DNA of 64,000 nucleotides from Kriegella sp963975415 (GCF_963975415.1 NZ_CAXBGN010000005.1:248001-312000); one strand, 5' to 3'; numbered from the stretch's first letter, positions 33,369-42,351 are shown. The notes: generated by a model not told the origin, from the letters alone. A program made the numbers and translations.

Positions 33369-34358
33369 TTATCCTAGTAATTGCACGGCATCTTTAGCGA
33401 AATAACTCGCGATAATATTCGCACCGGCCCTTTTAATGGCGGTTAACTGCTCCATCATCACGGCATCATGATCTAACCATCCTCTTTCGGCTGCGGCTTT
33501 TACCATGGCGTACTCGCCGCTGACTTGATATACGGCCACCGGTACATCGACCTCATTTCGTATTTCCCGAACAATGTCTAAATAACAGAGGCCTGGTTTT
33601 ATCATCACAATATCGGCTCCTTCATCAATGTCCATTTCCGTTTCCCGAATCGCCTCGAATCGATTGCTAAAATCCATCTGATAGGTCTTTTTGTCCTTGG
33701 GCACGTTTTTGATGTCTACCGGGGCAGAATCCAAGGCATCTCGAAAGGGGCCGTAAAAAGCTGAAGCATATTTAGCGCTATAGCTCATAATACCTGTATC
33801 GGTAAAGCCTTCGTCTTCCAAGGCCTCTCTGATGGCAAGTATGCGACCGTCCATCATATCACTCGGAGCTACAAAATCGGCTCCGGCTTTGGCGTGACTA
33901 ACACTCATCTCTGCAAGCAGTTCGGTTGTCTCATCATTTAAAATTCGTCCTTCGGCTACAATGCCGTCATGGCCAAAAGAAGAGTACGGATCGAAGGCCA
34001 CATCGGTCATAACCAACATACCCGGACACGCATTCTTAACGGTTTTAATGGCACGCTGCATTAGTCCGTTCTCATTAAGTACTTCGGTACCTTTGTTATC
34101 TTTTAACGTATCGGGTACTTTTACAAAGAGCAATATCGCTTTCAGTCCCATTTGCCAGAGTTCTTTTACCTCTTTTTCTAAATTGTCAAGGCTTAACCGA
34201 TAATAATCGGGCATTGAGGTAATTTCTTCCTTAATCGTTTTGCCTTCCACCACAAAAAGTGGAACGAGAAAATCGTTTGGCGAAATGGCAGTTTCTTGTA
34301 CTAAAGAACGAATGGCAGATGAAGTTCGCAGTCTTCGGTTTCTTTTAAGTGGATACAT
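33369..34358 (-). CDS. hemB: Porphobilinogen synthase (ALA dehydratase)
   Basis: A 329-residue enzyme condensing two 5-aminolevulinate molecules to porphobilinogen. Both active-site lysines are present: Lys196 (MSYSAKYASAFYGP) and the Schiff-base Lys254 (VMIKPGLCYLD). The loop that carries three zinc cysteines in the zinc-type enzymes reads DVAFDPYSSFGHDG here, with no cysteine and with acidic residues, so this is the magnesium-dependent type. Part of the leftward haem cluster. Confidence 0.96.
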   Translation of the reverse strand: MYPLKRNRRLRTSSAIRSLVQETAISPNDFLVPLFVVEGKTIKEEITSMPDYYRLSLDNLEKEVKELWQMGLKAILLFVKVPDTLKDNKGTEVLNENGLMQRAIKTVKNACPGMLVMTDVAFDPYSSFGHDGIVAEGRILNDETTELLAEMSVSHAKAGADFVAPSDMMDGRILAIREALEDEGFTDTGIMSYSAKYASAFYGPFRDALDSAPVDIKNVPKDKKTYQMDFSNRFEAIRETEMDIDEGADIVMIKPGLCYLDIVREIRNEVDVPVAVYQVSGEYAMVKAAAERGWLDHDAVMMEQLTAIKRAGANIIASYFAKDAVQLLG

Positions 34359-34396
34359 TTATACGTTTTTGTTGTTCAATTTCTGAATCCCTATCA

Positions 34397-35020
34397 CTAT
34401 TTTGAGACATCGACAGAATCTTTTGATTGTTCATGGCATGTGATAATATGGCTCAAATCTTTATCTAATTCAAATGTACGCCATAGTAATGAATCCTTTT
34501 TTAGTTTAACCGGATTTTGATCTGAGTCGATATAGTTTCGAAGAGAGGTAATGATAGGGTCATCAAAGCTTCTTATTTTTAAAATAGAGTTTCCTCCGGG
34601 GATGCTGTAGGCATCCTCAAAATCATAACAAGATACCGAAACGGTGTCACCTATTTGCAGACCCAAATCATAAAAACAATCAGTGCGGACAAATTTTTGG
34701 TTGGCATATGAATCTCTTCCTACTTCCTTGATTTTGAAAACTTTTTCGATTTCAATAATTCCTTCCTGTACCGTGTATAAAGGACCTGCATTTTTGTTCG
34801 GCTTTTCAAGCTGCTTCAATATACCAACGAATACCAGTGACAGTTCCTCACCGCAGTCACCGATAAAAGGCCCCGATTGCGGCCACCAATAGGTATAGCC
34901 CACATCAAGGGTATCACGGGTAAAGGCGATTTCAATATCGCTTTTCGACTTTTTTGTTTGACATCCAAACAAAACCAAGATTGAGATAACCATGGTTAAA
35001 ATTCTTGTTGCTAATTTCAT
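34397..35020 (-). CDS. Lipoprotein of unknown function
   Basis: A 207-residue protein with a lipoprotein signal (MKLATRILTMVISILVLFGC, Cys20). The ATG at 35020 overlaps the ychJ stop codon (ATGA), which supports this start over one eight codons upstream. The mature part is mixed alpha/beta with four to five cysteines (GDCGEEL, RTDCFYDL, SCYDFED, TCHEQ) that could form disulfides. No family recognised. It lies inside the haem cluster between ychJ and hemB. Confidence 0.75.
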   Translation of the reverse strand: MKLATRILTMVISILVLFGCQTKKSKSDIEIAFTRDTLDVGYTYWWPQSGPFIGDCGEELSLVFVGILKQLEKPNKNAGPLYTVQEGIIEIEKVFKIKEVGRDSYANQKFVRTDCFYDLGLQIGDTVSVSCYDFEDAYSIPGGNSILKIRSFDDPIITSLRNYIDSDQNPVKLKKDSLLWRTFELDKDLSHIITCHEQSKDSVDVSK

Positions 35021-35412
35021 GTTGCAATACCTAAATAAGTCCAATGCCCATGTTCTTTTTTAAAAACCGATTTTTCGTGAATGACCTTTAATTTACCATT
35101 CTCGTAGTAATATGCATTAAAAGTTACGGTGCCCTCTTCATCGTGTTTAGTGCCTTTGGTTTTGGCAATAATTTCAAGTTTGACCCAAGTAACGGACTTG
35201 GCCCATTTTATAATTGCTTTTTTATCTTTAAGTGGCCTTGTCGAAGAATGGTGGCTTTGCATTAAATAATTGCCATTTGCAAGTACAAAAGCCGAATACC
35301 TAGAGCGCATCAATTGCTCGGCAGTAATGGCAATAGCTAGATTTGCGTGAACTTTACCACAGCAATTAGCGTAATCGTCCCGAAAACCGCAGAAACAAGT
35401 ATTCGTATTCAT
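35017..35412 (-). CDS. ychJ: YchJ-family protein with SEC-C-like zinc motif
   Basis: A 131-residue protein. N-terminal metal-binding motif Cys6-x-Cys8 ... Cys17-Cys18 (CFCG ... ANCCGK), then the UPF0225/YchJ core (AEQLMRSRYSAFVLANGNYLM, SHHSSTRP) and the C-terminal GHWTYLGI. Function not established. It is tightly packed in the haem cluster: its ATG overlaps the stop of the preceding small gene and its TGA overlaps the next ATG, both by 4 bp. Confidence 0.9.
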   Translation of the reverse strand: MNTNTCFCGFRDDYANCCGKVHANLAIAITAEQLMRSRYSAFVLANGNYLMQSHHSSTRPLKDKKAIIKWAKSVTWVKLEIIAKTKGTKHDEEGTVTFNAYYYENGKLKVIHEKSVFKKEHGHWTYLGIAT

Positions 35413-35567
35413 AGGGTTTCGTTTTGAGTGTGCTTCATTTTGGCAATCGTTTTTAGCCGTTCCTTCCTTGTCTCCTTTTCTTTTTTAAGCTTGGCTTTTT
35501 TTCTGTTGAATAGCTTGGTGTGTTTGGCTTTGTTAACGGTGTTTTTTGCTTTTCCTTTTTTGGCCAT
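35409..35567 (-). CDS. Small, highly basic 52-residue protein inside the haem operon
   Basis: A 53-codon frame with ATG at 35567 and TGA at 35411-35409. The product begins MAKKGKAKNTVNKAKHTKLF and is about 40 percent Lys plus Arg, with a likely single helix in the middle (RKKAKLKKEKETRKERL). The gap from hemF is only 9 bp and its stop overlaps the ychJ ATG (ATGA), so it is almost surely translated. It resembles no family I know; the composition suggests binding to RNA, DNA or acidic surfaces. Confidence 0.7.
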   Translation of the reverse strand: MAKKGKAKNTVNKAKHTKLFNRKKAKLKKEKETRKERLKTIAKMKHTQNETL

Positions 35568-35576
35568 AATCGTACA

Positions 35577-36479
35577 TTAAACCCATTCTTTCGGATTTTG
35601 AAGAACTTTTAGAAGACGCTCTTCTTCGCTTCCCGCCTCAGGGTGATGGTCGTACCGCCACTGCACATGTGGGGGAAGACTCATTAAAATGCTTTCGATA
35701 CGTCCATTGGTTTTAAGTCCGAAGAGTGTGCCTTTGTCATGAACCAAATTAAATTCGACATAGCGTCCTCTGCGAATTTCTTGCCATTCCCGCTGTTTGT
35801 CGGTATATCGAAGTTCTTTTCGTTTTAGAACGATTGGTATATATGCTTCTAGAAAACTATTCCCTACTTCGGTAACAAAATTGTACCAGTCTTGCATTTT
35901 AATCTCCTCGGTTGCTTTGCAATAATCAAAAAAGAGTCCGCCAACACCTCGGGCTTCATCCCGATGGGCATTCCAAAAATAGGTGTCACATCGCTTTTTA
36001 TATTCTTGATAGAACAATGGGTTGTTTTTATCACAGGCTTGTTTGCAGACGGAATGGAAATGAACAGCATCTTCATCGAACAAATAATAGGGTGTCAAAT
36101 CTTGTCCTCCACCAAACCATTGATCAACTATGCTTCCTTCTTTGTCGTACATTTCGAAGTAGCGCCAATTGGCGTGTACCGTAGGTACCATAGGGTTTTT
36201 TGGATGGATAACGAGACTTAATCCACAGGCAAAGAAATCGGCATCTTTGACCCCAAAATAATGTTGCATACTTTCGGGTAATGCTCCATGAACTGCCGAA
36301 ATATTGACCCCTCCTTTTTCAAAAACGCTACCGTTTTCTATCACCCGCGAGTGACCGCCCCCGCCTTCTGCACGCTCCCAAATATCTTCCCGAAATTTAG
36401 CGGTACCGTCTACTTCCTCTAATTTTGAGGTAATTGTATGCTGTAGCTTCTGAATATAGGCGTAAAAAGTATCTTTCAT
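35577..36479 (-). CDS. hemF: Oxygen-dependent coproporphyrinogen III oxidase
   Basis: A 300-residue HemF, which decarboxylates two propionates of coproporphyrinogen III to give protoporphyrinogen IX with O2. Conserved regions: AEGGGGHSRVIENG, FFACGLSLVIHPKNPMVPTVHANWRYFE, DQWFGGGQDLTPYYLF, and the C-terminal RGRYVEFNLVHDKGTLFGLKTNGRIESILMSLPP. Length matches the family. Its presence indicates haem synthesis under aerobic conditions. Confidence 0.96.
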   Translation of the reverse strand: MKDTFYAYIQKLQHTITSKLEEVDGTAKFREDIWERAEGGGGHSRVIENGSVFEKGGVNISAVHGALPESMQHYFGVKDADFFACGLSLVIHPKNPMVPTVHANWRYFEMYDKEGSIVDQWFGGGQDLTPYYLFDEDAVHFHSVCKQACDKNNPLFYQEYKKRCDTYFWNAHRDEARGVGGLFFDYCKATEEIKMQDWYNFVTEVGNSFLEAYIPIVLKRKELRYTDKQREWQEIRRGRYVEFNLVHDKGTLFGLKTNGRIESILMSLPPHVQWRYDHHPEAGSEEERLLKVLQNPKEWV

Positions 36480-36518
36480 TGTCTTTAGGTGTCCTGTTTT
36501 ACTTCTTTATTTAAGCGT

Positions 36519-37061
36519 TTATTGTAGCGTGGGTTGACTTAATTCATACAATTCCATGTCTAAAGCCTTCTCTTTAGGAGGTGTATACGCCTCCGATAGC
36601 GTTCTTTTCCAAATATAACCACATTTTTCTGCTACCCGCAAACTTGCGGTATTGCTCTTATGTACAACAATTTGAAGTGTATTTAACCGAAAATGCTCTA
36701 AACTATGTCTGGAAATTATTTTAACCGCTTGGGTTGTCCAGCCTTTTCCATTATAGTTTTTGTCGATACAATAGGCCAACTCGCCCACACCATCGATCCA
36801 ATTCAATTCTTTTAGAATGATAAGTCCGATTAATTTCCCTGAAGTGACTTCTTTTAGTGCCCATGTAAATTCAAAATTAGCTTCGAATTGCTCTTGTTTC
36901 TTACTAATAAAGTCTTGGGAGGTTTTAACAGTGAGGTTTTGTCGCAATGTATTCGGAAAAAAACGCTCAAAACGGGCCATATTGGAAACCATGAGGCGAC
37001 AAAGGCCGACAGCATCATCTAAAACTAACTCATGAATCGTAAATTCTCTCGTAGACTCCAT
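36519..37061 (-). CDS. GNAT-family N-acetyltransferase (RimJ/RimL-like)
   Basis: A 180-residue acetyltransferase. The fold is that of RimJ/RimL-type enzymes: LIGLIILKELNWIDGVGELAYCIDKNYNGKGWTTQAV carries strand 4 and the acetyl-CoA loop (N-x-G-K-G-W, a variant of R/Q-x-x-G-x-G/A), and LNTLQIVVHKSNTASLRVAEKCGY is the typical C-terminal motif. Substrate unknown. It lies between hemE and hemF with 39-66 bp gaps and so belongs to the same transcription unit. Confidence 0.88.
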   Translation of the reverse strand: MESTREFTIHELVLDDAVGLCRLMVSNMARFERFFPNTLRQNLTVKTSQDFISKKQEQFEANFEFTWALKEVTSGKLIGLIILKELNWIDGVGELAYCIDKNYNGKGWTTQAVKIISRHSLEHFRLNTLQIVVHKSNTASLRVAEKCGYIWKRTLSEAYTPPKEKALDMELYELSQPTLQ

Positions 37062-37127
37062 ATGTTTGATTCAAGAAAGCGAAGAATTACATTTCATATT
37101 TCAAACGTTATGGCATTTCTTTACGGC

Positions 37128-38153
37128 CTATTCGTGATAGCTCTTTACGGCATCAATAAAGGCTTTTGCGTTTTCGACAGGAATATTCGGAAGAATACCA
37201 TGGCCTAAGTTTACGATATAGTTGTCTTTTCCGAATTCTTTGATCATTTGAGCGACCATTTTCTTGATTTCTGATGGAGGAGATAATAATCTAGCAGGGT
37301 CAAAGTTACCCTGTAGCGGAATATTTCCTCCTGTCAAATATCTTGCGTTTCTTGCGGAGCAGGTCCAATCTACACCCAAAGCGGCCGCACCTGATTTGGC
37401 CATGTCACCTAGGGCGAACCAACAACCTTTTCCAAAAACGATTACGGGAGCTTCATCTTTTAAGGCATCGATAATCTGCTGGATGTATTTCCATGAGAAT
37501 TCTTGATAATCGACGGGAGATAGCATGCCACCCCAAGAATCGAATACTTGCACGGCATCAACACCTGCCTTTATTTTTGCCTTAAGATAGGCGATTGTAG
37601 TATCGGTAATTTTTTGTAGTAGCTCATGAGCAACGACAGGTTGTGTAAAACACAGCTCTTTGGCCTTATCAAACGTTTTGCTACCCTGCCCTTGCACACA
37701 ATAACATAAAATAGTCCATGGTGACCCGGCAAAGCCGATTAATGGAACCTCATCGTTTAATTTTTCCTTAGTTGCTTTTATAGCTTGCATTACATAATCA
37801 AGTTCAATAACAACATCAGGAACTATCACCGTATCGAGTTCTTTTTGGGAGCGAATTGGGTTTGGCAAATACGGTCCGAAATTCGGTTTCATCTGAACTT
37901 CAATATTCATCGCCTGCGGAATTACTAGGATATCGCTGAATAGAATAGCGGCATCCATTCCAAAACGTCGAATAGGTTGCACGGTAATTTCTGAAGCGAG
38001 TTCTGGTGTACGGCAGCGTGTGAAAAAATCGTATTTCTCCCTTATTTCCATGAATTCTGGAAGATATCGCCCTGCTTGACGCATCATCCAAACAGGTGGA
38101 CGGTCAACGGTTTCTCTTTTAAGGGCGCGTAAAAATAAGTCGTTTTTTATCAT
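37128..38153 (-). CDS. hemE: Uroporphyrinogen decarboxylase
   Basis: A 341-residue HemE converting uroporphyrinogen III to coproporphyrinogen III. Signature sequences are complete: RPPVWMMRQAGRYLPEF at the N-terminus (with the substrate-binding Arg), DAAILFSDILVIPQAM (Asp catalytic region), GFAGSPWTILCY, and NLGHGILPNIPVENAKAF at the C-terminus. It sits 130 bp after hemCD in the haem cluster. Confidence 0.97.
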   Translation of the reverse strand: MIKNDLFLRALKRETVDRPPVWMMRQAGRYLPEFMEIREKYDFFTRCRTPELASEITVQPIRRFGMDAAILFSDILVIPQAMNIEVQMKPNFGPYLPNPIRSQKELDTVIVPDVVIELDYVMQAIKATKEKLNDEVPLIGFAGSPWTILCYCVQGQGSKTFDKAKELCFTQPVVAHELLQKITDTTIAYLKAKIKAGVDAVQVFDSWGGMLSPVDYQEFSWKYIQQIIDALKDEAPVIVFGKGCWFALGDMAKSGAAALGVDWTCSARNARYLTGGNIPLQGNFDPARLLSPPSEIKKMVAQMIKEFGKDNYIVNLGHGILPNIPVENAKAFIDAVKSYHE

Positions 38154-38283
38154 ATGTATGAGATAACTATTGCCTTTGTCTTTTCGCTAGTAAGCTATTT
38201 AGCCTGCGCGCCTCTTAGCCTAGTAGTTCAAAATAACTTTTCAATTCTATGTATGTTATGTTCTAATTCGGTGGTGATGACCA

Positions 38284-39864
38284 TCAATCAACATAATCCT
38301 CATTCACTAAATCAATTACGCTTTCTGCTGTAGGTATTCTTGCAACTCGAACATCCTCAAAATGTTTTCTGGCTTCGGCAGCAGTAGTCTCGCCAATGCA
38401 ATAGGCTATTTTGTCAGCAGTGTTCTGCATAAGATAGCTCGTTACTGTTGAAGGACTAAAGAACAAGACGCCGAGTGTGCTGTCATCGACCTTGACAGGA
38501 GCATGTTTTGTACGGTATGCCTCAATTTCGTTGACGGTAATATTGCTTTCGGCCAAAATGTGGGGAATATCGTCCATTCTTAAGTTACTACAGAAGTAGG
38601 TGACTTCCAATCCCTCCATATAATCAGTCAAATACTTGGCCAACTTTTTGGCATTTTTTTCTTGATGTTTTACAGGGCCAATTTTACGCTCGATCAGACG
38701 TTTCGTTTTTCGGCCTACGCAATAGATATTTTTAAATTTTAATTCTTCTGCGGGAACATTGGTTAAAAGTGCTTCTACCGCATTTTGGCTGGTCAAGATT
38801 ACATTCTGCATTTCAGACTTTAAGACATTGGCCGCAATACGATTCGGACTAATCTTGATGAAGTCTTCCGATTTGACCCGAATACCTTCCTTGAATTGTT
38901 GTATTTGATTAGTAGTCAGGTTTTTTGTTGAAAACAGCGTGGCACTATCGCTGGTATTTTGTACATCGTTCATGAGACGTTTAGCCCCGCGCCCCAATAT
39001 GTTTTCGGCACATTCTTTACCTAAGTTTTGGTGTAAACCTAACGGAGCGGTAAATTCAGCCTCTAATTTTTTACTGCCGTCCTCGGTTAACAATACTCCT
39101 TTCAAAGTAACCACATCTTGTTTGTTGATATATGCCAAGGCGCCGATAGGCGCAGTACAACCACCTTCGAGTATTCTTAAAAATTCTCTTTCAAGAGTTG
39201 TACAAATGGCTGTTGGCTCATGGTTCAGTTGCGCACATGCCTGGCGTACTTCGTCATCATTTTCCATGGCGACGACCATAATGGCACCTTGTGCCGGTGC
39301 AGGTACCATCCAAGTGAGGCCAATAGTATTTTCAGGTTCTAGACCAATGCGCTCCAATCCAGCCGCAGCAAAGATAGCGCCGTTCCAATCGCTATTATTT
39401 AATTTTTCGAGACGGGAATTCACATTGCCTCTCAAATCGACTACCGTATGTGTAGGATACCGATTGAGCCATTGTGCCTTTCGGCGCAAACTTCCGGTCG
39501 CGATTACCGCATGACGTTGGGCTAAAAACTCTTCATTGTCTTTAAAAGCCATAATATCCATGAAGTTGCCACGTTGCAAAACTGCGGCCTGCACAATTCC
39601 TTTTGGCAACATGGTAGGCACGTCTTTCATGGAGTGCACGGCAATATCAATAGCGCCATTGAGCATGGCGATATCCAAAGTCTTGGTAAAAACACCTGTA
39701 ATGCCAAGTTCGTGTAAAGGTTTGTCCAATACAAGATCACCCTCGGATTTTACAGGAACCAATTGAGCGTGATAGCCTAATGCTTCAAGCTTTTGTTTTA
39801 CAGTATTGGCCTGCCATAACGCTAATTCGCTATCGCGGGTACCTATTCGAATAGATTTGCTCAT
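38284..39864 (-). CDS. hemCD: Hydroxymethylbilane synthase / uroporphyrinogen-III synthase fusion
   Basis: A 526-residue two-domain enzyme. Residues 1 to about 305 are HemC: IRIGTRDSELALWQA, HSMKDVPT, LRGNVNSRLEKL and the dipyrromethane-cofactor Cys236 in LEGGCTAPIGA. Residues about 310-526 are HemD, the weakly conserved uroporphyrinogen-III synthase fold with ILTSQNAVEALL, YCVGRKTKRLIE and VLFFSPSTVTSYLM. Two successive steps are thus joined in one chain, as in several Bacteroidota. The ATG overlaps the hemA stop by 4 bp. Confidence 0.94.
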   Translation of the reverse strand: MSKSIRIGTRDSELALWQANTVKQKLEALGYHAQLVPVKSEGDLVLDKPLHELGITGVFTKTLDIAMLNGAIDIAVHSMKDVPTMLPKGIVQAAVLQRGNFMDIMAFKDNEEFLAQRHAVIATGSLRRKAQWLNRYPTHTVVDLRGNVNSRLEKLNNSDWNGAIFAAAGLERIGLEPENTIGLTWMVPAPAQGAIMVVAMENDDEVRQACAQLNHEPTAICTTLEREFLRILEGGCTAPIGALAYINKQDVVTLKGVLLTEDGSKKLEAEFTAPLGLHQNLGKECAENILGRGAKRLMNDVQNTSDSATLFSTKNLTTNQIQQFKEGIRVKSEDFIKISPNRIAANVLKSEMQNVILTSQNAVEALLTNVPAEELKFKNIYCVGRKTKRLIERKIGPVKHQEKNAKKLAKYLTDYMEGLEVTYFCSNLRMDDIPHILAESNITVNEIEAYRTKHAPVKVDDSTLGVLFFSPSTVTSYLMQNTADKIAYCIGETTAAEARKHFEDVRVARIPTAESVIDLVNEDYVD

Positions 39865-41117
39865 TGGGGTTCGACTTCTAGTTGAAATACTTTTTGGATA
39901 AGCTCCAAACTATTGTCTGCATCGATATCAGTTTCCTTGAGGTGATTGGCAAATTGTTTGGTAATTTTTTGAATGATGCGGTTCGATATTATATCGGCCT
40001 GTTCGGGATCGAAATCGGAACTTTTTTTAGACTGGTAGTCAAGTTCCTCTTCTTTCATAGTCTTTAATTTCCTTTTCAAGGCTTTGATAACGGGCGCGAA
40101 TTTGCGGGTTTCCAGCCATTGGGTAAAATCAGACATAACCTCGTCGATGATAATCTCTGCTTGCGGAATAAACTGTTTTCTACGTTCCAGCGTATCATCA
40201 GTCATTCGTGACAATTGATCTAGATGTATTACCGTAACATTGTCGAGGGTAGCAATATCGTCCGATACGTTCTTAGGTATAGAAAGGTCTAAAACCAATA
40301 AAGGTTTTTTGGTGTAAATGAGTTCTTTTGAAATCGTGGGCAGTTGGGCACCGGTTGCTACCACCAGTACATCACTTTTGCGAATTTCTGCCTGAAGGTC
40401 GCCATGGTCTTTAACCGTAAGGTTGAATTTTCCTGCAATTCTTTCCGCCTTGTCCTTTGTGCGATTGATAAGTGTGATATGCGGATTTTTGGTGTGTTTG
40501 ATAAGGTTCTCACAAGTGTTTCGCCCGATTTTCCCTGTTCCGAAAAGTAAAATGTTCTTCTCCGAAATATTCGGAACCTCTTTGAGAATATATTGTACCG
40601 AAGCAAAGGCGACCGATGTGGCGCCTGAAGAAATCTCGGTTTCATTTTTAATACGCTTGCTGGCCTGAATGACCGAATTGCATAAACGCTCAATAAACGG
40701 ATTTGCAATATCAAGTTTTTTTGAACGATTGAAACTTTGCTTCAATTGACTTATAATTTCAAAATCTCCCAATATTTGACTGTCTAGCCCGGTACCTACC
40801 CGAAAAAGGTGGGCAATGGCCTCATTGTTCTTATACACGTAAGCCACTTCCTGAAATTCTTCCAAGGTGCCTTCGGTATTATCACAAAGTATTTTTATTA
40901 ATTGAAAGGGATGCTGGGCGAAGCCATGTAATTCCGTTCGATTACAAGTCGAGGTAACCAAAAGACCGTCGATTTCTTGTGCCTTTGCTTGAACCAACAG
41001 ACGTTCCATTGCTATAGGGTCAAGACTGAAATCACCACGAACTTTGGCATCGGCTTTTTTGTAGCTGAGCCCAATTGTGTAAAAAGAATTGTGCTTGGAG
41101 ATGTGATACTCTTTCAT
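39861..41117 (-). CDS. hemA: Glutamyl-tRNA reductase
   Basis: A 418-residue enzyme reducing glutamyl-tRNA to glutamate-1-semialdehyde, the committed step of the C5 haem pathway. The catalytic Cys58 is in LVTSTCNRTEL; the NADPH domain has LLFGTGKIGRNTCENL and LINRT; the C-terminal dimerisation helices follow. The start is the ATG at 41117, four codons inside a TTG-started frame. First gene of the haem cluster, with a perfect -7 box 20 bp upstream, divergent from an AraC regulator. Confidence 0.96.
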   Translation of the reverse strand: MKEYHISKHNSFYTIGLSYKKADAKVRGDFSLDPIAMERLLVQAKAQEIDGLLVTSTCNRTELHGFAQHPFQLIKILCDNTEGTLEEFQEVAYVYKNNEAIAHLFRVGTGLDSQILGDFEIISQLKQSFNRSKKLDIANPFIERLCNSVIQASKRIKNETEISSGATSVAFASVQYILKEVPNISEKNILLFGTGKIGRNTCENLIKHTKNPHITLINRTKDKAERIAGKFNLTVKDHGDLQAEIRKSDVLVVATGAQLPTISKELIYTKKPLLVLDLSIPKNVSDDIATLDNVTVIHLDQLSRMTDDTLERRKQFIPQAEIIIDEVMSDFTQWLETRKFAPVIKALKRKLKTMKEEELDYQSKKSSDFDPEQADIISNRIIQKITKQFANHLKETDIDADNSLELIQKVFQLEVEPQ

Positions 41118-41136
41118 GAAGTTGTTCAATCGGAAG

Positions 41137-41144
41137 CAAAAATA
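41137..41144 (-). promoter_or_regulatory. -7 element of hemA and the haem cluster
   Basis: TATTTTTG on the reverse strand, 19 bp before the hemA ATG. The nearest TTG upstream is 12 bp away, too close for a standard -33, so activator dependence is possible. Confidence 0.5.
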
Positions 41145-41240
41145 ATTTTACATTATCAATAAAAATAACGCTAGAGGAACAATTAGTATCGATTAAAGTG
41201 TTTTTGTCTAATTTCAGCGTTAATTTGCTGTAAATCTGTT

Positions 41241-41248
41241 ATTTTTGC
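41241..41248 (+). promoter_or_regulatory. -7 element of the AraC regulator gene
   Basis: TATTTTTG on the forward strand, 71 bp before the regulator ATG. As on the hemA side, a TTTG is found 12 bp upstream rather than 19-21. The two divergent -7 boxes are about 97 bp apart. Confidence 0.5.
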
Positions 41249-41319
41249 AGTGAAATAGTGGTTTTTGAAGAATATTATTTAGAACATTTCTAAATAGAAA
41301 TGCAAATACTAATAAAGCT

Positions 41320-42207
41320 ATGTTGCAAGAAAATGTCGCTCAAGGTTCTTTTGACGAGGTGCTTCTCGAAGACGGATTTTATGTTTTGAAGATTCAGAAC
41401 GATGCCTCCGACTTTCAGAAGGTTACCCGTCAAATCGACAGTACTTTTATACAGTTCCACTTTTGTTTAAAGGGCCGCGCAAAGTTCATTTTTAACGAGG
41501 GAAGGTATGCGTTGGATGTGTCGGAAGAAAACTCTCTATTATTGTACAATACTCAAATGGATTTGCCAATGAACCTTGAATTGGCACCCAATTCATGGAT
41601 GGTGTCTATAATCATGACAATTCGTAAATTTCACTCCCTCTTTTCAAAAGAGGCTGATTTCATTCCCTTTTTGGTAGAAGGAAACAAAGAAAAAAAATAC
41701 TATGCCCAAGAAGGGGTTTCGCCTGGAATAGCCGTTATTTTGAGTCAAATGATGAATTACAACCTACACCCGTCCATAAAACAACTGTATATAAAAGGTA
41801 AGGTGTATGAGCTTATTTCGTTATATTTTAACAAGAGTGCCGATGCCGATGCCGAGCAATGCCCTTTTCTTGTTGATGAAGATAATGTAAAACGTATTCG
41901 AAAAGCGAAGGAAATTATTATTTCTCGAATGTCGGAACCACCAAGTTTAGCGGAACTCGCACAAGAAATAGGGCTATCATTAAAAAAGCTCAAAGAAGGC
42001 TTTAAACAGATTTATGGTGATTCGGTATATAGTTTTTTGTTCGATTACAAGATGGAGCACGCCCGTAAATTGTTAGAATCTGGCCAGCACAATGTTAATG
42101 AGGTAGGCCTTCGGGTAGGGTATAGTACCAGCAGTCATTTTATTTCAGCCTTTAAAAAGAAATATGGCACCACCCCCAAAAAATATGTGATGTCTTTGGC
42201 AAATTAA
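41320..42207 (+). CDS. AraC-family transcriptional regulator divergent from hemA
   Basis: A 295-residue regulator. Residues 1-180 resemble the cupin-type sensing domain of AraC proteins (FIQFHFCLKGRAKFIFNEGRY); residues about 195-292 carry both HTH motifs (LAELAQEIGLSLKKLKEGFKQIYG and VNEVGLRVGYSTSSHFISAFKKKYGTTPKKYV). The spacing and sequence resemble PchR-like members, which respond to siderophores or iron, but that is a weak inference. Location back-to-back with hemA makes control of haem synthesis the first hypothesis. Confidence 0.9.
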   Translation: MLQENVAQGSFDEVLLEDGFYVLKIQNDASDFQKVTRQIDSTFIQFHFCLKGRAKFIFNEGRYALDVSEENSLLLYNTQMDLPMNLELAPNSWMVSIIMTIRKFHSLFSKEADFIPFLVEGNKEKKYYAQEGVSPGIAVILSQMMNYNLHPSIKQLYIKGKVYELISLYFNKSADADAEQCPFLVDEDNVKRIRKAKEIIISRMSEPPSLAELAQEIGLSLKKLKEGFKQIYGDSVYSFLFDYKMEHARKLLESGQHNVNEVGLRVGYSTSSHFISAFKKKYGTTPKKYVMSLAN

Positions 42208-42351
42208 TTTGTCGCAGTATAGTTTTAATTATGACCTAAATCAACGTCGATTACAGGGTTAAATAGAAATATAGTACTTAAAATGTGTATAATATTTGAT
42301 TAAATCGAGCGAAAATATCGATATTTATCTTTCTATAAACTTTGAAACCCT

